Shown here piece after piece: positions 34,930 through 43,133 of a stretch of 64,000 bases of DNA (within the stretch, counting starts at the first letter, position 1; every line of letters starts with the position of its first letter). The position numbers and the translations under genes are program-made. The stretch spans positions 124,001 through 188,000 of the forward strand of contig CAYXUL010000001.1 in the NCBI GenBank assembly GCA_964468475.1. The letters are read 5' to 3'. The notes below the pieces were generated by a model, which saw nothing but the letters and a program-made list of their open reading frames with translations, was not told the DNA's origin and did no database searches. The DNA is from JBECKX01 sp964468475 (lineage in GTDB: Bacteria > Zixibacteria > MSB-5A5 > CAIYYT01).

Positions 34930-35548
34930 GGATTTTCTTGCTGTTTTTGAAATGAAGTTTGGCCACTTTGCGAAGGTCGGCATCATTATTCGTCTGCACA
35001 AATCGGCTGCCTGTTTCATCGACCGGAGCGCCTCCGCCCTTGGGAAAGGTGAGTCCCCATTTACGCGAGAGCTGATCGAGAGCACGCAGGAATTCAGCAC
35101 GCGCCAGGATCGAAGCCGCCGCCACAGACATTTCCGATTCGCCACGCACCTTCTGCTCGACCTTGACGGCGCGGGCCTTTTCCATCAACGCCCGTTCCAG
35201 CACGTGGCTTTTTGCGAATTGATCGCTGATAACCCGTTCGGCATCAACTTCATCCAACAGATTCTCGATCGAGCGAGCATGCGCCCAGGCAAGCAGTTTG
35301 TTGAGATTCCCTATTTTCTCGTACAGTTCGTTGTACTTCTCGGGCATTATCGCCACTATGTTATGCGGAATCAGTGCCTTGAGTCTGCCGGCGATGGTAG
35401 AAATGCGGGCATCGGTGATCTTCTTGGAATCACGAACATAGAGCTCCTGAAGCGTACTGAAGTGTTCCGGAGCCACAGCCGCTGCAACCACGACCAGCGG
35501 GCCAAAGAAGTCTCCCTTGCCTGATTCGTCGACGCCAATCGTATACAT
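34904..35548 (-). CDS. rnhC: Ribonuclease HIII catalytic domain, short form
   Basis: The protein has 214 residues from the ATG at 35548; a GTG lies one codon earlier. The active-site opening GVDESGKGDFFGPLVV, with adjacent Asp and Glu, is the RNase HIII form rather than the HII form (DExGRG). It is followed by VRDSKKITDARI, VISDQFAKSHVLE and SEMSVAAASILARAEF. It cleaves the RNA strand of RNA/DNA hybrids. Classical RNase HIII has about 300 residues with an N-terminal TBP-like substrate-binding domain; that domain is absent here and no frame upstream could encode it. Confidence 0.88.
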   Translation of the reverse strand: MYTIGVDESGKGDFFGPLVVVAAAVAPEHFSTLQELYVRDSKKITDARISTIAGRLKALIPHNIVAIMPEKYNELYEKIGNLNKLLAWAHARSIENLLDEVDAERVISDQFAKSHVLERALMEKARAVKVEQKVRGESEMSVAAASILARAEFLRALDQLSRKWGLTFPKGGGAPVDETGSRFVQTNNDADLRKVAKLHFKNSKKIRDLVARAR

Positions 35549-35576
35549 CACTTGAGATGATCTTGAAAATGCGCTA

Positions 35577-36137
35577 TCAGTTGGAGCGCTCGACGTAGTT
35601 GCCGTTGGAAGTGTCGATCTTGATCTTGTCGCCGATCTTGATGAACGGCGGCACCTTGACCTCGAGGCCGGTCTCGACCTTACAGGTCTTCGTTATATTC
35701 GAGACGGTGTCACCCTTGGCCACCGGTTCGGTTTCGATAACCTCCAGAATCACGTGCGGGGGCATATCAATATTGATCGGTTTGCCCTCGAAGTAGAGTA
35801 TCGAGTAATTCTCATTCTCCTGAAGGAACTCGCGGTAGTCGGCAACCTGATCCTTGGTTAGAAAGAACTGCTCGAAAGTATCATTGTCCATGAAGTGCCA
35901 CTGCTCGCCATCGTTGTAGAGATACTGGCATTTCTTATGATCAAAATCGGGCTGGGGAAAGCTCTCTCCTGAGGAGAAAGTTCGTTCAATCACTTGTCCG
36001 GTGATGATATTCTTAAGTTTGGTGCGCACATTGGCGCGACCGCGCCCGGTCTGCGAGCGCAGAAAGTCGACTATATAGAACGGTTCACCGTCAATCGCTA
36101 TCTTCATTCCCGTGCGGAAATCACTTGTCGTGATCAT
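35577..36137 (-). CDS. efp: Elongation factor P
   Basis: The protein has 186 residues with the three beta-barrel domains of EF-P: MITTSDFRTGMKIAIDGEPF at the N-terminus and the domain III signature VIETEPVAKGDTVSNITKTC. EF-P relieves ribosome stalling at polyproline. The tip of the domain I loop reads TGRGRAN, so the modified residue (Lys34 in E. coli) is Arg32. Arg at this site is the rhamnosylated form in EarP-containing bacteria; no earP or epmA is in the window. A TATAAT promoter lies upstream and GGAGG is very close to the ATG. Confidence 0.96.
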   Translation of the reverse strand: MITTSDFRTGMKIAIDGEPFYIVDFLRSQTGRGRANVRTKLKNIITGQVIERTFSSGESFPQPDFDHKKCQYLYNDGEQWHFMDNDTFEQFFLTKDQVADYREFLQENENYSILYFEGKPINIDMPPHVILEVIETEPVAKGDTVSNITKTCKVETGLEVKVPPFIKIGDKIKIDTSNGNYVERSN

Positions 36138-36191
36138 TGCTCCTCCGATATGGGGGCTGTGTGTTCATGCAGTCGTTCGTTACAAATAGCT

Positions 36192-36197
36192 ATTATA
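36192..36197 (-). promoter_or_regulatory. -10 box of the efp promoter
   Basis: The minus strand has a perfect TATAAT. The -35 position (TTCTGC, 17 bases upstream) is poor. The predicted start leaves a leader of about 48 bases before the efp ATG. Confidence 0.55.
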
Positions 36198-36233
36198 ATG
36201 AAAACCCCTTTCTCGCAGAAACGATTTTTGTGG

Positions 36234-37184
36234 TTAGCGGCTGGCGTTCGCGTCAAGAGTGCCCCGGGCAAGCTTCAATACTGCTTCACGTAAAGTAGAT
36301 GGCTCGAGAACGGTGATCGACGCGCCGAATCCCACCAGCCAACGTGAGATTTCGGAGAGCCCCGCGACTGTAGCCCGGTACTCAATCTCATTGTCACTTA
36401 TTCGTTCAATCTGCTCGTTGCGATGATGCTTCGAGTCAAGCATGATCCGCGCTGCTGTGCCACGGAAGCGAACGACGATTGGCGTGGGCTTGCCCACCTC
36501 AACATCCCATGAATCGCGGAAGTACCGCTCCGGAGTAAGTGAGTAATTGGCTGGAAAGTGTTTGTCCTCTTTGGCAATTGAGCCCATACGATCGACACGG
36601 AAGAGACGGACATCCTGCCGTGAACGACAATACCCGACGAGGTACCACGAATGACGGCGGAATACCACAAAATAGGGTTCAACCTCGCGCAGCGAGATTC
36701 CGCTTTCGAGCGAATGGTAGCTCAGCTTCACAACCTGGAAATCCTCAGCCGCCTCCCGCAATAGAGTGAGTTTAGCTTCAAGTTTGTCTGAGTTGGTGAC
36801 CGACTTCAGAGATATTGCCTGTTTGGGTGCGCGCCGCTTCAGTTTCTCAGGGATCAGGCTGTTGACGGCCTGGTTTACCTTTGCCAGTACTGACTTAACC
36901 GCTTCGCCGCCATGCCTCATTCTGGTAAACGGCGATCCTTCCAGGGCCGCTTTCAGTACCAGGTACTCTTCGATATTCAAATTGAGCGGCGGCAGGAAGG
37001 TTCCCGGCAGGAGCTTATAGCCGTTGTCGTAGAAAATCGGCGCTCCCGCCTCCGACAGCGCCACCACGTCACGATAAATCGTTCGCTCAGATACACCGCA
37101 CTGACGCGCCAATTCGGCGGCCGTACAGCTGCGATTGCTGCGAATAATATTGAGAATTTTGAGCAGTCTTCCCGCTTTGGACAT
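36234..37184 (-). CDS. WYL-domain transcriptional regulator
   Basis: The protein has 316 residues. An N-terminal winged helix (about 5-60, with TAAELARQCGVSERTIYRDV) is followed by a WYL domain (about 140-220, YFVVFRRHSWYLVGYCRSRQ) and a WCX-type C-terminus. Such regulators sense ligands, often nucleotides, through the WYL pocket and control varied genes. A strong promoter just upstream overlaps an inverted repeat that could be an autoregulatory operator. The next gene upstream is divergent (the surface operon at 37459), a possible target. Confidence 0.9.
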   Translation of the reverse strand: MSKAGRLLKILNIIRSNRSCTAAELARQCGVSERTIYRDVVALSEAGAPIFYDNGYKLLPGTFLPPLNLNIEEYLVLKAALEGSPFTRMRHGGEAVKSVLAKVNQAVNSLIPEKLKRRAPKQAISLKSVTNSDKLEAKLTLLREAAEDFQVVKLSYHSLESGISLREVEPYFVVFRRHSWYLVGYCRSRQDVRLFRVDRMGSIAKEDKHFPANYSLTPERYFRDSWDVEVGKPTPIVVRFRGTAARIMLDSKHHRNEQIERISDNEIEYRATVAGLSEISRWLVGFGASITVLEPSTLREAVLKLARGTLDANASR

Positions 37185-37231
37185 CGTTTCCCTCTTTAGC
37201 CGAAGTCCACTTTCAGGCCCGTTGACATTCT

Positions 37232-37259
37232 ATTCTACGTTATGACACGTTCCTGTCAA
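37232..37259 (-). promoter_or_regulatory. Promoter of the WYL regulator with overlapping inverted repeat
   Basis: The minus strand has TTGACA (37259-37254), 16 bases, then TAGAAT (37237-37232). The palindrome TGACA-N6-TGTCA (37258-37243) covers the -35 box and a third TGTCA half-site sits at 37227-37223, 20 bases on. A second palindrome, TGGGAGTTGTCCCA (37294-37307), lies further upstream. Binding by the WYL protein is inference. Confidence 0.6.
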
Positions 37260-37458
37260 GTCATTTTGGGAGAGTTGACCCATCCCCTGTGGTATGGGAG
37301 TTGTCCCACATTTCCTGCCCGAAAACACCCCCGCTGCAACCTGAAACACCCACAGTAACAACCCGGCATTTATTCACTTACGCCGAATTGTGTGAGCGGC
37401 ACGAGCATTGCATTGAAGTGGTCGACACCTACGCCTTTTGGGAGAGGTAACAACTTAA

Positions 37459-39420
37459 ATGAATTGGGCTAACATCCTTAAGATCATTGTGGCCGCAGCG
37501 GTGTGCATTGTCGTGTTCCTGCTGCTTGGTTGCTCGATCGAATCACCGCAGGCACCAAGTTGGGACGTGCCGATCACGATTCCACTGATCGATCGCTCCT
37601 ACACCTCCGGTGAGCTATTTCAGAAGATAAGTAGTGACAACATCGAGGTCGCTGACGATGGCAGCGCCAGTTTCGTGGTTAATCACGGCCTTGAGGATGT
37701 CAACTTCGAATCTCTGCTCCAGTACAACGACGTCCACGACACGCATGCAGAGCAGATCGGGCTGCTTCCCCTACCCAAAGCCGCTGACCAGCAAGTGGCC
37801 TACAACCTCTCCGACTATGTTTCGCTGGTCGCCGGCGAAGTTCCCGCAGCGGGGGTTACGGCTACTGCAGGGGTCGGTCAACCATCAACTTTCGCCGCAG
37901 CCGAATTTGCCTCGGGTACGCTGAGTCTGCAGGTCACCAACAACACCGGTCTGGCGCTTGATTCGGTAACTGTCACGCTGCTCGATCTAAACGGCGCGGT
38001 AACGACTACCAGCATCAGCGGTGGCCTTGGTGTGGGCGAACTATACTCCACCGACATCTCTGTCGCCGGCAAGATCGTCACCGGCAATCTTTCTCTGGAA
38101 ACCTATTTCCATACGCAAGGTGGGGCACTGCTCAGCCTTGCCGAGAAAACGCTGGATGTCACGCTATCGTACGGTGATGACCTTATGGTCAGTTCCCTTA
38201 CGGGACAGGTGGGTCAATTTCAGAGAGTGTACCACGAGGAGAACTCGGTTAACGATGAGTCTTCAATTATTTCCGCACAACTCAAGTCGGGAAAGCTGGT
38301 GCTCAACTGGACCAATCAGCTGCCGGTGCCCGTCAGTATTAATGCCACATTCCCGGAAATTACCAATCAATCCGGATTGCTGGATCTAGCGGTAAGTCTG
38401 CCTGCCTATTCGCAAGCTACTCAGGATTATTCGCTGGATGGTTGGCACATAGAGCCGGCCAACAACAGGCTCGGGGTTGATGTCGTTACCAACGTCGCCG
38501 GCAGCGGTGGAACGCAGGTAACGATGTCGTCCAGCGATCAGTTCTCGGTTGAAGTTGAACTGAGTGACCTTCAGGCAGAATCTGCTGAGATCATACCTCA
38601 ACCCACTGACATAACCTGGAATCAAACACAGCTTAACATAGATGTCCCCACCGGTTTTGAGCATGTATCGCCGGCACTGGTAGAACTTGAAATTGCGGTG
38701 CAAAACTACTCCGAGCTAAGCGGAACGGTGCAGCTCAATTTGACCGCTGATAACGGCAAGAGTCTTATGGTTAACGGTGAGGTCACCGCCGGCTCAGCTG
38801 CCTCTCCCCGGGAGAGCATAATTTACTCTGATCAGCTGGCAGACCTGTTGACGCCGATCCCGAATCAGATCGAGGTTTCGGGGCTGGCTGTGGTAGGCGA
38901 TGGCGCGACCACGGTAAACCTCAACTCCAGCGATCATCTGGAAGCGACGGCGACTATCAGCGCGCCGATGTCGGTCAAACTCGACGACGCCACGGTCGAG
39001 GGTGATCCCAACGAACTCAATATCGACAGGGACCTTGCCAACAAAGCAGATCGTCTTCTGGAAGGCAGATTCCAGGGGACAATCTCGAATCACTTACCCC
39101 TGGGTGCTTCCGTGAGCATCTACTTCGCCACCAGCGAAGCGGAGTTGTTTTCCAATCCACAGACAATCATTGGTCCCTTTACCGTCAATGCCGGGCAGGT
39201 TGACGGTAGTGGAGTCGTCGGCTCGACCACTGATACGCAGAACGACGTCAGCCTGACTGCTGAAGATCTAGCCGTCTTCCAAAATCAGCGGCTCTATATC
39301 GCGCCGGTAATCAACCTGCAGGGCACCAACGGTGAGGTCGTCCATATCCGGGCTGCGGACTATCTCGATATCAGCGGCCTGGTTACCATCACGACCCGGT
39401 TGGGTGGGAAGGACTTCTAA
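37459..39420 (+). CDS. Large surface lipoprotein of unknown function
   Basis: The protein has 653 residues. A hydrophobic N-terminus ends in a good lipobox (LLLGC, Cys at about 25), so it should be lipidated and exported. The body is all-beta in character, with repeated short Thr/Ser/Asn/Val strands and no Cys beyond the lipobox that I can see, like tandem immunoglobulin-type domains. No catalytic motif is visible. GAGAGG precedes the ATG. It is the first gene of a three-gene operon, overlapping the next by one base (TAATG). It may be the surface partner of the downstream barrel; that is context only. Confidence 0.72.
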   Translation: MNWANILKIIVAAAVCIVVFLLLGCSIESPQAPSWDVPITIPLIDRSYTSGELFQKISSDNIEVADDGSASFVVNHGLEDVNFESLLQYNDVHDTHAEQIGLLPLPKAADQQVAYNLSDYVSLVAGEVPAAGVTATAGVGQPSTFAAAEFASGTLSLQVTNNTGLALDSVTVTLLDLNGAVTTTSISGGLGVGELYSTDISVAGKIVTGNLSLETYFHTQGGALLSLAEKTLDVTLSYGDDLMVSSLTGQVGQFQRVYHEENSVNDESSIISAQLKSGKLVLNWTNQLPVPVSINATFPEITNQSGLLDLAVSLPAYSQATQDYSLDGWHIEPANNRLGVDVVTNVAGSGGTQVTMSSSDQFSVEVELSDLQAESAEIIPQPTDITWNQTQLNIDVPTGFEHVSPALVELEIAVQNYSELSGTVQLNLTADNGKSLMVNGEVTAGSAASPRESIIYSDQLADLLTPIPNQIEVSGLAVVGDGATTVNLNSSDHLEATATISAPMSVKLDDATVEGDPNELNIDRDLANKADRLLEGRFQGTISNHLPLGASVSIYFATSEAELFSNPQTIIGPFTVNAGQVDGSGVVGSTTDTQNDVSLTAEDLAVFQNQRLYIAPVINLQGTNGEVVHIRAADYLDISGLVTITTRLGGKDF

Positions 39421-40676
39421 TGAAAAAGTTTACCTTCATGCAGACAATAGCTGCCGCGATGCTTATGGCAGTCGTCGCCGGTACTTCCCTGATGGCGCAA
39501 TCGCTGCAAAGTGCGCATAGCCTGGGAATGGCCGACAGCTACATGCAGCTTAGCGAGAATTGCGAAGCGGCGTCAGCCAATCCCGCCAACCTGGCTTCAC
39601 CTGAGCAGCAAAAACTCAGCATCAAGCTAATTTCAGCAGCGGCACACTTCGCCAACAACTCCTTTACGCTTGCAGACTACAATCGTTACAACGGCGCCTA
39701 CCTAACCGAAGCCGATAAGCAGGACATCCTGAGGAAAATTCCCGATGGCGGCCTGGTGTTCGCTTACGACGCCTCTGCGTCGGCAGTTTCGTTCTCGTAT
39801 GGAGCTTTTGCATTCACCGCCGCAGGTATTGGCGGAGGACGTGGCAGCGTCGCTAAGGACCCGATCGAGTTAGCGTTGATGGGCAACAAGATCGGTGAGG
39901 TTCACACCGCCAGTGACTCCTACGCCGACAATTGGGCCGCACTTTCATTCGGCGGCAGCTTCGGCGCCCGGCTATTCGAAATGAACGGCTTTACCGTAGA
40001 TGGTGGGGTCACTGTCAAGTACCTACAGGGACTGGCGTACTATGGCGTCACCGAGCTGACCGCGGAAGCGGTAACGCAGGCGACAGGTATCTCCGGCGAG
40101 GGTGGATTAACGACACTTGAAGCCCAGGGAGGCAGCGGCTACGCAGCTGATCTGGGATTGTCAGTAACAGGCAATTCCACCCGCTACGGTTTGGTGCTGC
40201 ACAACGCACTAGCGAGTATCAACTGGAATCGTGACGTCAAGAAGACGATCTACAGCTTCTACCTCGAAAACATGAATATAGAAAATGCCGGCAGCGATTC
40301 CGTTTCGGTATCTGACGAGGTCGACGTACCGACAGACAATTTTTCCACCCGTCCACCGCTTGAATTAGAGTTGGGCGCGTCCCGGCATTTCGGAAAGCTC
40401 CTCGCTGCCGCTGATCTCAAACAGGGTTTTGCGGAGACAGCCTTTGTTTCTAAGACTCCGCGGCTGGCTGCGGGTATTGAATATCCCCTGGTATCATCTC
40501 TGGTGCTGCGCTCCGGCCTGGCGGCTGGAGGCGTTGACAAGTACTCTGCCGCTGTAGGGGGCGGATTCAATTTCGGCATCGTAAATCTCGATCTGGCTTA
40601 TGCGTCGACCGGCACGCTGCTGCCATTCGGCGGTCGTGGAGCCCGGCTGGCTTTTGCAACGATTCTGGAATTTTAG
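39420..40676 (+). CDS. Outer-membrane beta-barrel protein (DUF5723/PorV-like)
   Basis: The protein has 418 residues. A signal peptide (about 1-26, ending LMAQS) precedes LQSAHSLGMADSYMQLSENC and EAASANPANLASPEQQ. The latter resembles the N-terminal plug segment (G-x-A-x-A, NPAxLA) of FadL/PorV/DUF5723 barrels common in FCB bacteria. The rest alternates hydrophobic and polar residues and ends in Phe (ILEF), the outer-membrane insertion signature. PorV-type barrels serve the type IX secretion system, which is consistent with the sorting-type domain on the next gene product. The specific function is not proven. Confidence 0.72.
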   Translation: MKKFTFMQTIAAAMLMAVVAGTSLMAQSLQSAHSLGMADSYMQLSENCEAASANPANLASPEQQKLSIKLISAAAHFANNSFTLADYNRYNGAYLTEADKQDILRKIPDGGLVFAYDASASAVSFSYGAFAFTAAGIGGGRGSVAKDPIELALMGNKIGEVHTASDSYADNWAALSFGGSFGARLFEMNGFTVDGGVTVKYLQGLAYYGVTELTAEAVTQATGISGEGGLTTLEAQGGSGYAADLGLSVTGNSTRYGLVLHNALASINWNRDVKKTIYSFYLENMNIENAGSDSVSVSDEVDVPTDNFSTRPPLELELGASRHFGKLLAAADLKQGFAETAFVSKTPRLAAGIEYPLVSSLVLRSGLAAGGVDKYSAAVGGGFNFGIVNLDLAYASTGTLLPFGGRGARLAFATILEF

Positions 40677-40702
40677 AAATGTCTTTTATAAGGAGGTGCG
40701 AC

Positions 40703-42424
40703 GTGAAAGCGCAAAATCGATTGGTGATGGCCCTGTTGTCCATCGGCGTGCTGTTCTGGGCTGTTGGGGCCGCAGTAGCAATGCCGCCATATCCGGGTCT
40801 GCTGGACAGCCTCAAGGCGAACGGCAGTGATATGTCTCATGTCCTGCAGAGTTGCCCCTTTGCCAAACTGCAGCAGCAAGGTGGGGTACCTGCCTACGCC
40901 GGTGAACCTATTCATTTGAATCCTGCTGCACCGATCTCAGAGAACATCCTCTGTGTCCTCGTAGAGTTCTCAGATAAGCCGATGCAGGTGAATCCAGGCT
41001 TCTTTGACACGCTGTTGTTTGAAAATCAGCCCGGTTGCGTGCGGCACTACTATAATGAAGTCACCTACGGCTCATTCGATGTTGTGACGGTCAATCTTCC
41101 GTCCGATCTGGGCTGGCAGACAGCACCGCAGACTTACGCTTACTATTGCAACGGCAACAACGGTATGGGTGCCTATCCGCAGAATTCGCAGAAGCTGGTC
41201 GAGGATATCGTCGACGCGATTGATTCACTGGTTGATTTTGCGGTATATGACAATAACAGTGATGGCTACGTTGACGGACTGATGATAGTCCATACGGGAC
41301 CAGGCGCCGAGCTTACGGGAAGTGCTAACGATATCTGGTCGCACAAATGGGGTATCACACCGCGGCTCAAGGACGGTGTGTTTATCTCCACCTACGCGAT
41401 CGAGCCCGAATATTGGCTGAATCCCGGAGATATGACCCTGGGCGTATTTGCCCATGAGATGGGGCACGCCTTCTTTGATTTACCTGACCTCTATGACGTT
41501 GACTACTCCTCCAATGGAATTGGCAAGTGGTCACTCATGGCTGGCGGCTCGTGGAACGGTTCGCTCGGGAACTCGCCGGCGCATTTCGACGCCTGGTCGA
41601 AAGTTACTGCAGGCATTTGCTCGGCGACGAATGTGACCTCCAATATCAGCGGACAGTCGATTCCTGATGTGGAGACCAATGATACCGGCGCGATTTTCCG
41701 CCTGTGGACCAACGGCTCGGCGGGTGACGAGTACTTCCTGATCGAGAACCGCGAAAAAACCGGCTACGACTCAGGATTGCCCGGTCAGGGATTGCTGATC
41801 TGGCACATCGATGAAGCACAGACTACCGTCGACAACACCGACAATGCCAATGAATGGTACCCGGGGCACACTGCTTCCGGTCACTACCGCGTAGCGCTGG
41901 AACAGGCTGACGGTCTGTACGAGCTTGAAAAGAAACTTGATCAGGGAGATGGGGCTGATCCTTATCCGGGTTCAACAAGCAACACCAGTTTCAATGCGCT
42001 GTCAAGTCCGTCATCGAATGACTACAATGACCAGGAAACGCTGGTGGGAGTGACGAATGTCTCGGCGCCGGGCGCGACGATGACGGCAGACCTCTCAGTT
42101 AGCCTGCTGGCAGACGTAGACGATTATGGCTACTCAGCGACTCTGCCGGAGAGCTACGACTTGAAGCAGAATTATCCGAACCCGTTCAATCCGACGACCA
42201 GGATCACGTTTGACCTACCCCATTCGGGACACGTCAACCTATCCGTGTTTAACGTCCTGGGAGAACAAGTCGATCAACTCATCGATAATGATCTCCCCGC
42301 CGGCAGGCACAGCATCAGCTGGGTCTCCGAATCGCACGGAGGAGCGTTGCCGTCAGGGGTGTACTTCTACAAACTCAGCACGCGCGACATCACGCTGACA
42401 AAAAAGATGTTACTACTGAAGTAG
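40703..42424 (+). CDS. Secreted M6-family metalloprotease with FlgD/T9SS-like C-terminal domain
   Basis: The protein has 573 residues from the GTG at 40703, chosen because AAGGAGGTG lies right before it; an ATG eight codons upstream has none. A signal peptide (about 1-27) is followed by a domain with HEMGHAFFDLPDLYDVD near residue 255, the extended zinc motif of immune-inhibitor-A-like M6 proteases. The C-terminal about 90 residues are a FlgD-like Ig domain with QNYPNPFNPTTRITFDL and end in KKMLLLK, as in type IX secretion cargo. It is presumably exported and held at the cell surface. Last gene of its operon; a hairpin terminator follows. Confidence 0.9.
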   Translation: MKAQNRLVMALLSIGVLFWAVGAAVAMPPYPGLLDSLKANGSDMSHVLQSCPFAKLQQQGGVPAYAGEPIHLNPAAPISENILCVLVEFSDKPMQVNPGFFDTLLFENQPGCVRHYYNEVTYGSFDVVTVNLPSDLGWQTAPQTYAYYCNGNNGMGAYPQNSQKLVEDIVDAIDSLVDFAVYDNNSDGYVDGLMIVHTGPGAELTGSANDIWSHKWGITPRLKDGVFISTYAIEPEYWLNPGDMTLGVFAHEMGHAFFDLPDLYDVDYSSNGIGKWSLMAGGSWNGSLGNSPAHFDAWSKVTAGICSATNVTSNISGQSIPDVETNDTGAIFRLWTNGSAGDEYFLIENREKTGYDSGLPGQGLLIWHIDEAQTTVDNTDNANEWYPGHTASGHYRVALEQADGLYELEKKLDQGDGADPYPGSTSNTSFNALSSPSSNDYNDQETLVGVTNVSAPGATMTADLSVSLLADVDDYGYSATLPESYDLKQNYPNPFNPTTRITFDLPHSGHVNLSVFNVLGEQVDQLIDNDLPAGRHSISWVSESHGGALPSGVYFYKLSTRDITLTKKMLLLK

Positions 42425-42503
42425 TTTTGTGCCCTGAAAGTACGCAGCTGCCGACGGCGCCAAGAATCTCTTAGTAAAGATTCCTGCCGAAATCAGCCAC
42501 TCG

Positions 42504-42542
42504 GGGGAGTCCTGTGGTAAACCAGGACTCCCCTTAGGTTTT
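42504..42542 (+). terminator. Rho-independent terminator after the M6 protease operon
   Basis: Perfect 11-bp stem GGGGAGTCCTG / CAGGACTCCCC with an eight-base loop, followed by TTAGGTTTT. It also overlaps the stop codon of the converging zinc-ribbon gene. Confidence 0.8.
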
Positions 42543-42827
42543 AGGGGCGGAATCGGAGTCGCCGTCACCGTTCCTGTCGTCGTCCGGGTATTTGAAACCA
42601 GGATCGTCCATGTCGACATCCAATGGCGAGTCGTATTCCGCAGGCCTGTTTGTGTAACCGTTGCTGCCGCGCCGCCCGTTATTCTTGTATTCGGCGTAAC
42701 ATGAACGGCATCGTTTCGGGTCCTCGGTATAACCCTTCTCGAAAAAGTACTCTTGAGCTCCAGCCGTGAAAGCAAATTCTTCCTTGCAGTCAACGCAAAT
42801 CAGAATCTTGGTTTTGAAATCTTCCAT
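42534..42827 (-). CDS. Small zinc-ribbon protein
   Basis: The protein has 97 residues. Four cysteines in two pairs, CVDC (near 14) and CRSC (near 40), with EFAFTAGAQEYFFEKGYTED between them, match the short probable zinc-ribbon family (zf-trcl type) found as small stand-alone bacterial proteins. The C-terminal half is acidic and disordered. The role is unknown; zinc-dependent nucleic-acid binding is a reasonable guess. GGGGGGA is the ribosome-binding site. A consensus promoter lies unusually far upstream, giving a leader of about 180 bases. Confidence 0.75.
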   Translation of the reverse strand: MEDFKTKILICVDCKEEFAFTAGAQEYFFEKGYTEDPKRCRSCYAEYKNNGRRGSNGYTNRPAEYDSPLDVDMDDPGFKYPDDDRNGDGDSDSAPKT

Positions 42828-43012
42828 AAATCCCCCCGTCCAGGTTTATGGATGTTTAGGTACTAATAGTGCGAAGTAGCTAGGCTCCATCCTCTCGTAA
42901 AATGTGTGTCCCTACACTAAGTTTCCATTTCAGCGAACCCAGTGTCGACTGAAATGGTGATCTCCACGGACCAAAAGCTCATGAACGACTAATTTTGTAT
43001 TAGTTCGATTTG
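42828..43012 (-). promoter_or_regulatory. Long structured 5' leader of the zinc-ribbon gene
   Basis: From the promoter at 43013-43042 about 180 bases are transcribed before the ATG. The leader has a perfect 9-bp stem CCATTTCAG / CTGAAATGG with a 15-base loop (42925-42957) and an imperfect hairpin near 42,980-43,005. I match it to no known riboswitch. No open frame with a ribosome-binding site was seen in it. Confidence 0.4.
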
Positions 43013-43042
43013 AGTATATTCCTAAGTGCACCAAAATGTCAA
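43013..43042 (-). promoter_or_regulatory. Sigma-70-type promoter of the zinc-ribbon gene
   Basis: The minus strand has TTGACA (43042-43037), an 18-base spacer and TATACT (43018-43013), a 6/6 and 5/6 match. It lies in the 306-bp space after the beta-helix gene. Confidence 0.7.
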
Positions 43043-43133
43043 CTAAAACTTTTGAAAAACTAGTGGAGAGAGTTTTGAGGATGATGAATTATCTTAAAGC
43101 GTCAAGGTCGACAGCAGGGTCAACCTTAAACAG

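Noticed and set aside
42890..42899. Ten-base match (minus strand TACGAGAGGA) to the sarcin-ricin loop of 23S rRNA in the zinc-ribbon leader
   Set aside because: The surrounding sequence does not form the rest of the loop; a ten-base match is expected by chance at this scale.
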